A DNA stretch of 64,000 bases from Nymphaea colorata. Lineage: Eukaryota > Streptophyta > Magnoliopsida > Nymphaeales > Nymphaeaceae. The stretch is from positions 5,840,972 through 5,904,971 of the forward strand of contig NC_045146.1 in the NCBI RefSeq assembly GCF_008831285.2, in the 5' to 3' direction. The stretch's first letter is position 1, and every line of letters begins with the position of its first letter. Under the pieces are notes generated by a model that was given only the letters and a program-made list of their open reading frames with translations, searched no databases and was not told the DNA's origin. This document shows positions 25,751 to 38,219 of the stretch, piece after piece. The position numbers and the translations under genes were made by a program.

Positions 25751-26899
25751 CTTCAAGTTAGGGGTCCAATTTTCTTAGTTTTTGTTTAATTATCTCGCAT
25801 TCCGATTTTAAGGGTAACAGGTACTCGACTAGTTGGCTGTCAAGGCTTGGCATGTCTTAGTAGATCCATGTGAAAGTGTAGTCCTTTCCTCTAGAGAGAG
25901 GTTAGTGTCAATTTGTAGTACTTTTGGATTGTTTGTAGTGCCTATGTTAATTTCCTCGATCGGATCATTAACTAAACGCGATGGTTGATCTTGTTTTCCC
26001 ATTTGAGTGATCTGTAGATATTCTATCTTTGAGAGCTCTGAACTCATTTGTGCCAGTGAACTTGATTGCTTTCCTCCTGATTCAAAGAGGGAAATTGTGA
26101 GACAAAAATGCAAGATTGAAATAAGTCAGATTGTATGTCATGCATATCATTGAGATTACAACATGTAACACTTGGTTGTCGATGGAGTACAATGATTTCT
26201 CTTGAAAATGAATAAAAAAAAAATACCATGATTAGTTTTCGATTGGTGGTGAACATCTGCACATGGTGGTGCCTTTGACAAATGGTATCGATTTGAGCTC
26301 TCCTTCTTCCACCATGTTCTCATTGTTGTGACATCCCAGAGCGCGAGTGTCCCTATGACTTGGGAATGTGATAGGTTCTATGATGATGTCGGAGTTCTTT
26401 CCAAGGCCAGTAAATGGTTGATATCCTTATTGTGGCATGAGCTTGAATCCCTTCCCGTTCTGGGACAATCTCTTGAACAAAGGATGATCTTTATAAGTTA
26501 GTCCAGGAAGAGTGGCCATGCATGCTCGATTACCCACATCTACATTTTAGGTTTGTGCAAAGACATCTTATTGAAATTTCATGCTAGCACATCTTCCTTG
26601 TAGACCTGCACACTAGGCACTTCTATAGAGAATGTTGGTACAAGTATCATTAGATGAGGATATAGTTCTTGACGATCTTCTACGTATATTGTTGTTACCT
26701 GCATTCCTCTCGCCCATCAAACACATTGATGTAGGGTGGATGGTATTGCATAGGTTTCATGAATCCATAGTTGGCCCAATAACAAATTGAAAGATGGTTC
26801 TATATTCACTATATGGAATAGAATCTCAATTAGAGTTTATACGATCTTAACTTTTAGACATACATATCCCATGTAGGGCTGCCCCTGTCCATCATATCT

Positions 26900-27080
26900 G
26901 TAGACTGTGATTGGTGTGGGTGCATATTTCGGTTCCCAGCTTCCTAGAGCTTATGCTATCTAAAACAAACAAATATTCAAACTTGCCCTACCATCAACCA
27001 ACACATGAGTGACTGTAGTGCTCCAGCTTATGGTTGTAATATAGAGAGCATCATTGTGCAAAGCGCCTCCATTGGGGAGG
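26900..27080 (-). pseudogene. Retropepsin-like protease relic
   Basis: The minus strand near 27,065-26,960 reads ALHNDALYITTISWSTTVTH followed by VLVDGRASLNICLF. This matches the plant gypsy protease segment V-L-V-D-x-G-S-(A/S)-L-N. The usual D-(N/G)-G-S is altered to DGRAS, and a stop follows soon after, so the active site is probably lost. The position between gag and RT fits the family order. Confidence 0.65.
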
Positions 27081-27179
27081 TATTCATATGTGAAGTATAT
27101 TGGGCCATTTTGGTATAGCCTGTAGGCCCATTGGTCCACTCTGTTTGGACTAAATTTTCCATCTTGATGTGGGTTGGAG

Positions 27180-28840
27180 GCTCTTGTCAGCTGTATAATG
27201 TGTCCAAAGGCTCTGGATCTAATTCTTCTTCTTCTTCTATAGGGGCAACATTGGTAGAGGGTGTTCCTTTGTCTTTCCTTGTCAGTAGCTTGAAGAAGTT
27301 AATTGGACCATCCTTCCTATGAGTCTTCATGGCTTGCTGTTTGGACGGGATGGAAGCATGTATGGTCATTGAAATTGTTTCATTCCCATGCTTTGGGAAA
27401 TGATTGGTTATAATTTCTAGCTATCCATGAGTCACCTTGATAATTTCTTTGTCTATTGCATTCTGGATTATGTTTTTTGAGTACTAGGCAGTCCTTAGTG
27501 TTGTGTCCCGGTGCTCGGTGGAATTTGCAAAACTGGTTTTGTTCCTCCCCATGGCAGGAGGAGAATTTGCAAGTTTGGGCAATGATAGTGTGCGCCTTTT
27601 TAGTAGTTCTTCCATGATTTCCTCATAAGATTGTTCCAAGGCTATGAATTTTCTATTATAAGTCCAACCTGGCATTTGTTTTTGTTGTTGCTGGGTCCAA
27701 CTTTGGAGTTCAATTCTTTTTTCTTTGCTGCATTTACAATGACATTGGATGGAACATATTGGGCCTTGTTCCTTCTAGCCTCTTCTTTATGTTTTGTAAA
27801 GATTATTGCATCAAAGGTCCCATTCTCTGTGCCGGCTTCAATGCATTTGATTCTTTCTATCAAGTCAATAGATGACTTTATGGGTGCATTGGAAACTAAG
27901 CTTCTCAACGGCCAATAAGGTTGCTAGTAATCAACCCCAAGGTGTGAGATTGAGATATTGGATCCCTCATTTTGTTGAAGGATGATCTCCATCTCTAGAT
28001 GAAGTCTTTGACCTTTTCCCTGGCCTTGGTTTGATGTTGTAGAGGGTGGTGATAGTTGGAGTTGTTTCCACATTATAAATGAACCATTTGATGAACAAGT
28101 TGATCATCTTGTCGAATTTTTTAAGTTCTACTGGGCTGACATGCTCCCGGTACCATGGTGTTGCGATGCCCTCTAGGATCCATGGAAAGCAATGGAAGAG
28201 AGCACAATGATTGTTTCTGAATTTATAACATTTGACAAAGAGCATCATTAAATGAGCTTTTATGATCACCCTGACCATCGAACTTCACAAATTTCTTTGG
28301 CAAGTTTTTGATGTACTTGTCATTCTCAAATCTTTCATAGAAGTCTTTGCAGGTGAAGTTCCATTTGTTTTGCATTTGAATTGGATGGCATTGTGTTTCT
28401 TCTCTAGTTTTTGGAGTTTTATTTTGATAGATTTCTCTTTTTCTTTTTTCTCTTTGGTGGTTTTCATGTTGTCTTCTCCACTACTGGTTTCAATAATCGC
28501 ATTGTTGGAGGTATCACTGTCACTGGATCCCTTCTTTTCTTTTTCTTCTTATCCACCTTTGCTTGGTCTTTATTGAATTTGAGCATGAATTGGCAGAACA
28601 TTTTGTATTCCTCCTTATCAGATTTAAGGGCCTTCAAGGTGGTTGTAGAGTTTGAGGATGACTTCTCAACTTGGTTGAGAGGAAATAGTTGTTCCAACTC
28701 CATCTCTATCCTCCTTTTTCTCTGACTTTGGAATTGGATGTTCACCTGATTGAAAAGGAAGAAAAGAATGATAGAGATTAGAATGACTTGATGATAGACA
28801 TGAAAAGATGTTTCATTGCAAATAAGATGAGACAATGTTG
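27180..28840 (-). pseudogene. Gag relic of the Tat-like element
   Basis: Several overlapping minus-strand frames, 28,835-28,464, 28,278-27,967, 27,908-27,642 and 27,675-27,484, carry gag-like sequence. Examples are ITPWYREHVSP-type wording (IATPWYREHVSPVELKKFDK), LFIKWFIYNVETTP and LNSKVGPSNNKN. This resembles the capsid part of plant gypsy gag (W-Y..P..I..F..L...F..Y), preceded by a lysine-rich segment (28,550-28,500). Frameshifts and stops divide it. Confidence 0.65.
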
Positions 28841-29289
28841 CTTAGATTGATTACAATGCCTTTAGACTAGATTTTAACCCCTAACTAAGGGTGACCAATG
28901 GACGGGTACCTTCCCACCTTCCCGTCATTTGGCATAATTAGGACCCATGGGTGAGCCAAGGAAAAGGTAGATGTGGGAAAATGCCCCCTTGTTGTTGGGC
29001 TAAGACATGTGTTTTGGACTACTCTAGAATATCGAGCTCATACTTTGCGATGGCTCATTCGGATTTGATGTCATGAACATTCCTTTGCTGCTACGAGAAT
29101 TGACAGAGACAACACTCTAGATGGTACTACACAGTGAAGTAGGGTCGTAAGAGTAGACAACCTCTATTTGGGTTGTATGTATGTCTTGATTTGACAATGT
29201 TTCTTTCAAAGAAATCTCATATGATGCTTTCTTCATCAAATTGTTTCATTTTTCTCGGTAGTGTTCCATGCTGAACAATCTTCTATATG

Positions 29290-30020
29290 GTAAGACATAT
29301 CATTCAATGTGGTCTAGCTCTCCAATAGAAAAGTTGAACAACCCTTTGTATAGGAAGGCAAGAGTTGCCATGGCTATTGATCGATGGTGGGCTTTAATGT
29401 GTCCCCATTTTTTGAAGAGATGAGTGATCTTGAGATCTATAATTTCCTCTTTGTTGTGGAAGAAGATTAGTCCGATGGTGGACATCATCACTGATTTTTT
29501 TTACTTGTTAGAGGCATTGCCGGATAGGGTGGTTGGATTGATAGATTCAGAAAGTTCCTTGCTGAGACTTTCCAATTGAATGAATTGGTGCCTATCTTGT
29601 TCTAGTAGTGGCCAACTTATTTTTCAAATGAGTTCGTGTATCACCTCTTGAATTTTGACTTCTTCTTGGTTGACGAAGAACTGACTTTCAATTGGTCCTC
29701 TTGGATCACCCTCTGGCACATGGAGTCCCATGACGTTGGAAAACTCATCTAGGGTGATGTCGTTTCACCCTATAGAAACCAGAATACGTTGTTCTTGGAT
29801 TCCACCTTTCTGCAATTGCATGGATCAAATCACCATTGATAGGTTGGGTCACCAATCTGACCACCTTCTTTGAGGCCACAATTCTCTGGTGGTTTGGGTA
29901 CATACACCCAATGGTAGAGTACCATGACAAGTTAAATTTGGGTAGGTAAACTCCGGTTGGTATGATTCTAAGCCCAGATCGGCTTTGGTAATCACTGAAG
30001 AGAGTGATCATAGGGAAAGA
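29290..30020 (-). pseudogene. ORF1-like block upstream of gag in the Tat-like element
   Basis: The minus strand from 30,011 reads MITLFSDYQSRSGLRIIPTG, then QPINGDLIHAIAERWNPRTT, and further on IAMATLAFLYKGLFNFSIGE and ELDHIE (to about 29,300). This resembles the L-x-A-L-x-x-x-W-D-P and L-L-x-L-A-F-L-I-Y-G segments of plant-mobile-domain-like ORF1 proteins found upstream of gag in Tat/Ogre elements (family knowledge). It is broken by several stops. The lineage assignment of the whole element leans partly on this block. Confidence 0.5.
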
Positions 30021-30694
30021 TGGTGTCTAAAGAGTTTATATAGACACAAGGAAATTGGCTTCATTAGATGATGAAGTCTCATTTTGTACAAGAGGGAAAC
30101 AAACAACCATTTGGTAGAATTCTATTTTTTTTAAAAAAAGTCTAGGACCCTTAATGAGCCTTTGTTATACCAAGATCAATGGTATTGGCCTTTCTTAAGC
30201 TTATCTAGAGTTTGGGGCTCTCCATTTCTCCTTGTTCACTTATTAATATACCGAGGACTATTGTCTATTTCGGTATTAATGGGGTGATTTTTCAATCCAA
30301 TTTGCTGGTCTAGTTGTAAGGCTATATCTTAGACTAGGTCTTAGAAATAGCCCGACAACATAAAGACCAGGACTTGATAGCTAATGGGGGTTTTTGAAAA
30401 CTCGAACACAGAAATAGTTTTCTCTATTACATACATTCCTAACAGATGAGTTTTGAAACTTAGAGAGCAAACATTGACCTCATATAACCCCTAAAGCGAG
30501 GAGGGGTAAGACTAAGACTAGGGGAGCATGTTTTTTCTCTTCAAATGGCTCTAGATCCATAGAATCATGCATGACAATGATAGGTGTAGTCATGCACGTT
30601 TCATGCAATTGAGATCGGGCATATAAGAAAATAACTTGTGTTTGATAAACTAGACAAATGATGATGGGTCCCACTGGGTGTGCCATCTATTTGC

Positions 30695-33600
30695 ACCCCG
30701 ATCTTCATGGTGACTTGTGTGGCCGAAGGAAAATGTGCACAAAGCACCAAAATTTGGGTTTTATTTGAAAATAGATTTTTAAGAGAAAGGAACCCACCCA
30801 TCAGTACGAGGAACGACTGTTCCTGCCGCTATTAGCAAGGGTAATCAATCCAAGGTCTAGACTTTTTGAAGCTTTGACAAACCATTTTTCCTACATGCAT
30901 GCGCAGATATTGGATTTTGGAGTTTATTTTGAACAAGATTTGGATTTGATTAAGAATATCCCTTTATTTTGGAAATTAAAAAATTGTATGAGATTTGTTT
31001 AATTAATCCCAAAAAATTAAACTTTGATTTTGTCCAAAAAATGGAGTTTGGGAAATTGAGAATTTTGACCTTGGACAAAAGATTGACATTTTCAAAAAAA
31101 TTAGGATCCAGAATTGGATTTTTTAATAAAGTTGGGATTTGAATTGCATTTTTGAAATTGAGATCTTGAATTAAAAAATGGAGATTTGGGCTAGATCTTG
31201 GAAATTCTTGGAATTGGAACTTGTTTTTGAAATCAAATTTTGGTTTTAGAAAATTGAAATTTCTATGTTTGGAATGGCCATAAGCCGACCAATACTTTGG
31301 ATTTTGAACTTTTTTTTGGAAATCTTATGGAAAACTTGATCTCATTTGATTGGTGAAATTGAAAAATTGGATCGATTTTAGGAAATTATCTTGTTTTGAG
31401 AAACTTGATTGTGGATTTTTTTGTCCAAGATCAAGAAATTTTGCTTGATTTGGATTTAAAAACTGGCTTGATTGTTGGAGAAAATTCAATCATGGACTTG
31501 AAATTGATTTTGAAAATATAGGTTTTTGCAATCATTTTAGAAATTTTGTGTTTTCACGTCAAAATAAGCAATGTGCTCAAGTTTTGTCACAGTATGACTT
31601 GGTCACAGTAGTGACTCCGAATTGACTCACTTAAATTTTGTGAAAGTGAGAGGGTGCAATTGTGAAGTAAGTGTATGCAAGCATTTGTAATCTACACACA
31701 CATACCTGCTTCACTCTCTTTCACTCCATGCATAATTTAAATAGGATCTCACATAGATATAGGTCTATCTTGTAGATGGAAAATGTAGGACGTGCTCTTA
31801 GCTTAGTTTTGATGTCAAGAATAGCCTCTGGAGTTCATGTCCATGGGCTTAATTTTAAAAATTTTGATTATGGGGTTCCAAAATGAATTGGATAAAGACG
31901 GACTTAAATGTTCAAAACTCATTATTTGGAAATTTTGGCGATTTTGAGTCAATCCTTCTCTTTGGGTGAGGAAAATTTGTGAATTCTTCTAGGATAGAAT
32001 ATTGGCTCCTGGTTTGGAAATGATATTTGGTTTGAACAAGTTGATTTCAACTTGTTTTTGGCATAAAGTGTTGGAAAAGTAGGTTTTTTAGATCAAGAAC
32101 CTAGCTTTTGGAAAATTCTTCGTATTGGGTCCAGAGAAATATAAACTTTTATAGGTTGGCATTTTTATAAGTTGATTTTGAGTTGAAAATGGCTTGATAA
32201 ATAATTTGCATTGATTTTGAAAATCATAGGTTAATTGGAAGTACATGTTTCCAAATACATTTGGTAGGCATATGATTTCACTAAGGATTTTGGATTTGAT
32301 CAAAACATTTGTTTTGAATCTAGGAGCTTCTTTTGAAGCCCAACTAGAAGAATTTGTTAATAGTTGATTTTCAAAATCATAGATATCGATGAAAATTTCA
32401 GAAACGAGATAAGTTGAAATGTAGCACATTTGTTTGATTTGTTCCATTTTATGATGGATCATACTCATGGGTTGACTAGATCTAATCTTTGGTGAAACTG
32501 GTTTGACAAGGTTGTGAGATCTAATCCATTGTACATTCAAGAGAACATCCATGCTTCGTTTTTTTTTCTCTCTCTCTCTCTCTTTGTATTCACCATTCAA
32601 TTAAATAGATGAAAGAATGTCATTCTTGCCCAAACCATGCTAGTATTCATCCAATATTGCATGAATGAGATCCCTTTAAATCAGATTTTGAAGACATCAT
32701 CCATGATCAGGTGGTTGACTAGGCTGAAACACCTAGGATGGGGGAGCGACTAAGCTGAGTCGCCTTGATTGGAGGAGACATCTAGGCTTGGCTTGGCTAG
32801 ACTAGGACATCCCAAATAGGATCATCTAGTTGCTATCTTGAAATGAGTTAGAATCAGATTGGTAAGGCCTACCTTGAGTTTGCCTTAGTGGGAGTGACCA
32901 TATGGAGAATTGGAGCTGCTTAGGAAGCTTGGCTGATGGCGCCTTGGGCTGAACTCGAGTTGATGCCAAGCAAGCTTTCGTCCAAGGTTGATGCCCTCTT
33001 CTAGATGGCTATTGTAGTCAAGGAACCAAGAGTCTCTTGGCTGGAGCAAAGGAGCTTGTAGGGAGCTTGGGAGCTATAAGAGAGTGACGTGATACCTTGG
33101 GGAGAGCTTGAGAGAAAATGGTAAGGGGGAGTAGCATCGGAGCTTGAGTGAGTTGCTTGAAAAAGTTGCCAAGGGGTTGCTGAGGGTCCCTAGCTACTTG
33201 TAAGTGATGGTTTATACATGCACCAAGTCATCATAACTTGATGTCTTGGTGTTAGACAAATTTTTTTGGAAAGCCAAGAAATCATGGAACAATCTCCATG
33301 ATTTTGGCATAGAGAGGAAGCAAGGACTGAATGCAAGGGGCACCTTCTCCCTTTCCAATCAACTCTCTCATTTTGGCTTCCTTGTGTATTTTTCTTGGCT
33401 TGAAAATCAAGTAAGCATGGAGGAGTTGTCTCTTCATGTCAACTATAAAAATCTGGTCTTTGACCAACTAGTTAGAGTTCAAGGAAGAAGGAAGAGGAAA
33501 GGGGAGCATCTTTAATGGTTGGTCTCCTTTTCAACTCAACCAGAATTTTCTAGTTTCATCCTTGGAACCAGCTAGGAGGGAACTACCAAATGGGCTGTCT

Positions 33601-34391
33601 TAATTTTTTGGTTTTTAAAAATACTTGTTCAATTTTCTTGAACAAGTATTTTCTGAACTTTTCTGAACTTTTCCTCTTGCTTTTCAGAAATTCTAGATGT
33701 GGATGAAGAAAGACTTATTTTTTGAATGTCTCCTTGGTTCTTCATTATTTTGAAAAATCAATTAGTTAATTTGATTTTGTTTTGGATTGAGTATGCTTGC
33801 TTGAGCCACTCTTTATTTGATTGGTCTATATCATTGTTGATCTAGTCTCGTGTGCTTTACCATCACACACCTAGATTGGAATGTCCTTTTAACTTGCTTG
33901 AATTGGGAATGGATAAACTCGATCGGGGTTGAACCGAGTTAGATCAAGATTGAGATTCTTATGAATTGTTTTTCTAAACAGTTTTTAGGAAAATTGAGAA
34001 TTTTAGCTCTAGGTGATTTGTTCCTAGATTTTTCTAGAAAGAGAATAGAGTAAAAAAAGAGAGTGAAAGAGAGAGAGAAAGTCACATTGAGACTTATTTT
34101 CTCTCTGTGTTGGAAGAAGGTTTTAATTTTCACTAATAAGAATTTTAATTTTGATTGGAAGTTTGAGTTTTAGTTTTGATTTGCATCGATTTCAAACTTA
34201 ATCTTGGAATTTTGGCTTAATTTTGACCAAAATCCTAATTTAAGCAATTCATTGAAATTTTTGCAAGTGGTTCCTTGACTTGGATCTACAATTGGATTAT
34301 GTGGACATAGACTCCCATTAGGGAATTTCTTTGAAAATTTTTGAAATTGTGATTGAGAAAATTTTGACAAAAGTTAGGGTGTAAATACAAT
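30695..34391 (-). repeat. 5' LTR of the Tat-like element
   Basis: Right-hand LTR, about 3.7 kb. Its minus-strand start near 34,391 reads TGTATTTACACCCTAAC, parallel to the other LTR. The inner end is placed near 30,695. Beyond it the minus strand reads TGGCACACCCAGTGGGACC, which resembles the primer-binding region that follows the 5' LTR in many plant gypsy elements. The boundary is approximate. A short CT microsatellite lies near 32,567-32,585. Confidence 0.72.
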
Positions 34392-34679
34392 GGATCTTCA
34401 TTTGAATCATCCATATATTGAACAGCTTTGTCTTCTTCTTATGTTCATAATCATAATGAAATTTCACATTTTTCATCCTTCATTTCTTTTTTCTTTCATT
34501 CAAAAGTAGTAATAAAATTAGCAGCATTTAGTAAACATTGAAGACAATTATACTTATCATAATTTCCAATATCTTTTTTATTTCTATACCTTTGCCATCT
34601 TCTATTCTCGTAGAAGATGAATCACACTTATACTTTTTTTAAGGCCCGAAGAAATTTTCAAGAGGAGCAATTTCTATAT

Positions 34680-35775
34680 ATGATAATTGAAATCTCGGTC
34701 CAACCAATTATAATCAAATACAAAGGGTGGTAAAACAAGATCTTCCCCTTCTACAATTTATTTGTCATCTTAATCAATATTATCAATAAATAAGGGATCT
34801 TCAACACTTTCCCTTTCTGTATGTCTCTTGCTCAGCTTCATATTATACATGACAAACACCAAATTGTTGTGTTTTTCTTGCTCAAGACGATTTTTCCTTT
34901 CTGTATATACTTATCATATAATTTCATAAGTTATAAGTACTACAGAATAAACAGATAAAATAAATAGAACACAATCAATCATGTCAATATGTTTTATCTA
35001 CAAAAAATAAATGCTCCACTTACGTTCACATCCTGATGTACTGCAAGTCTGATTGATAATTTTTACTGCAATGTTCCTTAATCCTTTTGTTTACATACTA
35101 AATGAATTCCACCAATCAATTAACTAAACAAAATAGTAACAAACATATTACATTATAAGTTTATCTTATTCTATCATACAAACATTATGAAAATGAAAAA
35201 AAAAACTTGACATATACCAGAAATTAGTCTCTTCCTTCTTCCAATTGCTTCTAGTCCTTGAAAATAACCTTATGCTTTTCATATCTATGCATTTGAATAA
35301 CAATATTGCATTGTTCTTCTACATCTACCATTATATCCAAGCATTGCAGAAACCAAACTTTCACCATATCATCTTCGTTTGCATCTTCATCATAGTAAAA
35401 CTACAAATTTAATTAATATCCTGCAACATGTAGATTCTCACACAATTGATCATCTCACCATTTGTCATATATTTGGTAGATTGTCATATACATTTTTTCA
35501 TCATTCTCTATATTGAAAGTTGATTTTTCTTTTTATCATCCTCATGTGAATATAATGAAACCCCATAGTTGGGTTCTCATCTGAATCAGCTGCTCTTGAC
35601 CTTTACTATAGGCAATGTGACTCTAATAATATAAGAAATAGCCTTCCAAAAATGTTTGTCATTAGTGGCAATATATGCTACTGACTTATCTTTCACATTC
35701 TTAACATAATACTCATTTTCTTGAAATTCTGAAGATAAAAACATATTTTTCAATCTTCTTTTATGCAAGAGTGAG
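34680..35775 (-). pseudogene. hAT transposase relic (C-terminal half with hAT dimerisation region)
   Basis: Reading down the minus strand: SLLHKRRLKNMFLSSEFQEN and FWKAISYIIRVTLPIVKV from about 35,775-35,595, then YDKW...CENLHVAGY near 35,460-35,420, VWFLQCLDIMVDVEEQC near 35,370-35,310, and NWWNSFS.. with QTCSTSGCERKWSIY near 35,110-35,010. After that come NRLEQEKHNNLVFVMYNMKL near 34,890-34,830 and PPFVFDYNWLDRDFNYHI near 34,740-34,690. The order matches plant hAT transposases (SLL..LK.MF, FW..I.Y....PLVKVLRLVD, CxxxGC-ERxWS dimerisation block). Frames change repeatedly. The N-terminal half is absent because the copia element starts at the upstream edge. Confidence 0.8.
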
Positions 35776-36424
35776 AGGGGACTGAAATGGTAGAGGTCAC
35801 AACAATTATAACTTATACAACAGTAGAGGTCATGGCAATTTTGGTTCATACAATGGAGGACGTGGGAACAATAGAGGCCGTGGGAACAATAGAGGCCGTG
35901 GGTATACTGGAGGTCGTGGTAATACTTCTAATTATAAAATGTCTGCAGTTATTACTTGCCAATATTGTGGTCGCAAGGGCCACAATTCTCATCAGTGTTA
36001 TGATATTCCAAAAGCATTTATGGCCATGGCTCTCAATACGGGAACAACTAATAACGGTGCTTCATCGTCAACTTCTTCTCCTAATGTGATGGATAACAAT
36101 CAAGAATGGTATCCAGACACAGGCGCGTCTCATCATATGATGAACTGTGATCAATCTATGGAAGGTAAATCTCCTTATTATGGTAGTAATTTAGTTATCA
36201 TTGGCAACAGAGAAAAACTATCCATTAGAAGCATCGATAACATGCCCCTAACATCTACACATGAAAGTTTTAGATTAAAGAATGTTCTCCATGTCCCAAT
36301 AATTCATAAGAATCTACTTTCTGTTGCTAAGTTTACTAGAGATAATGACTACAAAATGAAATTTATGCCTCATGCTTTTTCTGTCAAGAATGTGCAGACG
36401 AGGGAAATAATGCACCAGGGATGA
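35776..36424 (+). pseudogene. Copia gag end and protease
   Basis: The first part is Arg/Gly/Asn-rich, with 21-bp repeats of GGCCGTGGGAACAATAGA that encode GRGNNR units (35,850-35,905). From 35,939 follows a CCHC zinc knuckle, CQYCGRKGHNSHQC (Cys codon at 35,957). The aspartic protease motif WYPDTGASHHMM follows, with the catalytic Asp codon at 36,115. The segment LKNVLHVPIIHKNLLSVAKF near 36,275-36,335 is the conserved end of copia protease. The frame stops at 36,422 (TGA), where an Arg (CGA) would be expected. Confidence 0.88.
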
Positions 36425-37660
36425 CTTAAGGATGGACTTTACGTATGGACCAACACTAGCACTGCTGCAAGAAAACTGCATATTGGAAATAAATTGCAGA
36501 TATGCAATGCTTATGTTTCTTCTTTTAATAATGTTGCTCATGTTTCTAGAAATACTTTTAACCTTTGGCATGAACGTTTGGAACATGTAAATGACTCTTT
36601 ATTGAATCACATGATCTCATCTAAGTATATTGCTTCTGATTCAATGCCTAAAGAACACTTTCATTCGGTTTGTGCTTTAGCCAAGATGCATCGGTTGCCC
36701 TTTGATTCCACTAAGTTAAAAATGTCTTTTCCTTTGAAATTATTACATGCGGATGTATGAGGACCTTCACCATGTATTTTTAGAGAAGGGTACAAGTATT
36801 ACTTGATAATAGTAAATGATTTTTCAAGATTCACCTGAAGTTTTATGCTTACAAAGAAGTCTGAAACATTCTCTTGTTTCCAAAACTTCCATAAGATCAT
36901 AGAAAAACAACTGAGCACAAGATTAAAGTTTTTCATAGTGACTGCGGATGTGAGTTTATGAGTGTAGAATTTTCTATGTATCTTGCTTCTCATGGTATTC
37001 AAAGACGTCTCTCATGTCCCTATATGCCACAACAAAATGGTGTAGCGGAACGAAAACATCGCCACATTGTTGAAATGGGACTTGCTATGCTTATTAATGC
37101 TTGTATTCCAGCTTATTTTTAGACTGATGCTTTCAGAATGACGGTCCATATTATTAACAGGTTACCAATTAACCCAAGAATCCACTCCATTTGAGAAACT
37201 TCTTGGTACCAAGCCTCAATTGGAGAACCTTAAAGTTTTTGGATGCACTTCTTATCCATTGGCAAGTCCTTAAAATAAATCAAAACTTGCTCCAAAGTCT
37301 CATGCATGTGTCTTTCTTGGGTTCCCAAAATGCTTTAAAGGCTACATATGTTGCAATCCTGTAACAAATGTGCTACTATTTCCAAACATGTTATTTTTGA
37401 TGAGAACACTTTTTTATACTCTGAAACTCGACCACCCACTACTGCTCAAGAGATCATCAACTGGTTAGCTAAAAACGCCTCTCATGCATGTCTTTCTTGG
37501 GTTCCCAAAATGCTTTAAAGGCTACATATGTTGCAATCTTGCAACAAATGTGCTACTATTTCCAAACATGTTATTTTTGATGAAAACACCTTTTTATACT
37601 CTGAAACTTGACCACCCACTACTGCTCAAGAGATCATCAGCTGGTTAGCTAAAGATGCCT
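36425..37660 (+). pseudogene. Copia GAG-pre-integrase and integrase relic
   Basis: NLWHERLEHVNDSLLNHM (about 36,558-36,615) is the H-x-R-L-x-H GAG-pre-integrase motif. FHSVCALAKMHRLPF is the following zinc-finger end, but it lacks the second cysteine of the usual C-x2-C. Integrase core segments follow with stops at codons normally Trp (for example TGA at about 36,758 and 36,835, TAG at about 37,120). Near 37,030 PQQNGVAERKHRHIVEMG contains the catalytic Glu region. The C-terminal part HACVFLGFPKCFKGY is present twice because of a tandem duplication. Confidence 0.85.
37301..37660. repeat. 180-bp tandem duplication inside copia integrase C-terminus
   Basis: The segment starting CATGCATGTGTCTTTCTTGG near 37,301 recurs near 37,483, and internal landmarks such as GTTCCCAAAATGCTTTAAAG (37,321 and 37,501) are exactly 180 bp apart. 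The copies differ by a handful of substitutions and a 2-bp indel close to the junction. The period is 60 codons. Confidence 0.95.
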
Positions 37661-37845
37661 CTCAAACCACCATCGGTTCTCAACTTATCCACTTACCCAA
37701 CCCTAGTACATTTAACCTAAGTGGGTCTTTAAATGTCCCTCCAAACCATGGCCACATTTCCCAACAAACCAACACGGTTTTCTCTGCACCTATCATTTAG
37801 AATGAATCCCATCCAACTATTTTACCCCCTGAAACACTTAGTCAT

Positions 37846-38219
37846 GTGAGAAACCACCCCATGATTACCCGTTCTCAAGATGGAACCCGCCAATCTAGAA
37901 TATTCACTTATCTTAGTGAGACTAAATCTATTGACACTGAAACTGAACCTGTTGACCTACAAGAAGCCCTACAGGATGATCGATGGCAAGGAGCTATGAA
38001 TAGTGAGATTGAACCACTTAACAGAAATAAAACTTGGGATTTGGTTCCTTGTATGCCTCATTATAATGTAGTGGGATATCGATGGATCTACAAAGTCAAG
38101 TGACATGCCGATGGGTCTGTGCTCGGTTTAAAGCATGTCTTGGAGCCAAGGGATACAATCAATGAGAAGGGATTGATTATGTTGATACTTTCAGCCCAGT
38201 GGTAAAGCCTACTACTATT
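37846..38219 (+). pseudogene. Copia reverse transcriptase, N-terminal fragment
   Basis: The frame from 37,846 reads MRNHPMITRSQDGTRQSRIF and then EALQDDRWQGAMNSEIEPLN, with KTWDLVP and VGYRWIYKVK, the invariant start of copia RT. After a stop and a frame change it continues as ARFKAC-, GYNQ- and DTFSPVVKPTTI-like sequence to 38,219. There the reading is cut by the insertion. About eight codons expected between the two RT parts are missing at the junction. Confidence 0.9.

Larger units (their letters stand above)
18695..34391 (-). mobile_element. Ty3/gypsy LTR retrotransposon, Tat-like, decayed but nearly full length
   Basis: This is a large retrotransposon in minus orientation. Directly repeated LTR sequence flanks an interior that holds, in transcription order (descending coordinates), an ORF1-like block, gag, protease, reverse transcriptase, RNase H and integrase relics. 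The order PR-RT-RH-INT defines Ty3/gypsy. The long LTRs, an extra ORF upstream of gag, and RNase H wording like MYFDSSKS..GVGILL suggest the Tat lineage (inference). All coding parts are broken by stops and frameshifts. The element touches the Harbinger relic on its left and a hAT relic on its right, but a target-site duplication could not be confirmed because both ends are degraded. Confidence 0.85.
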
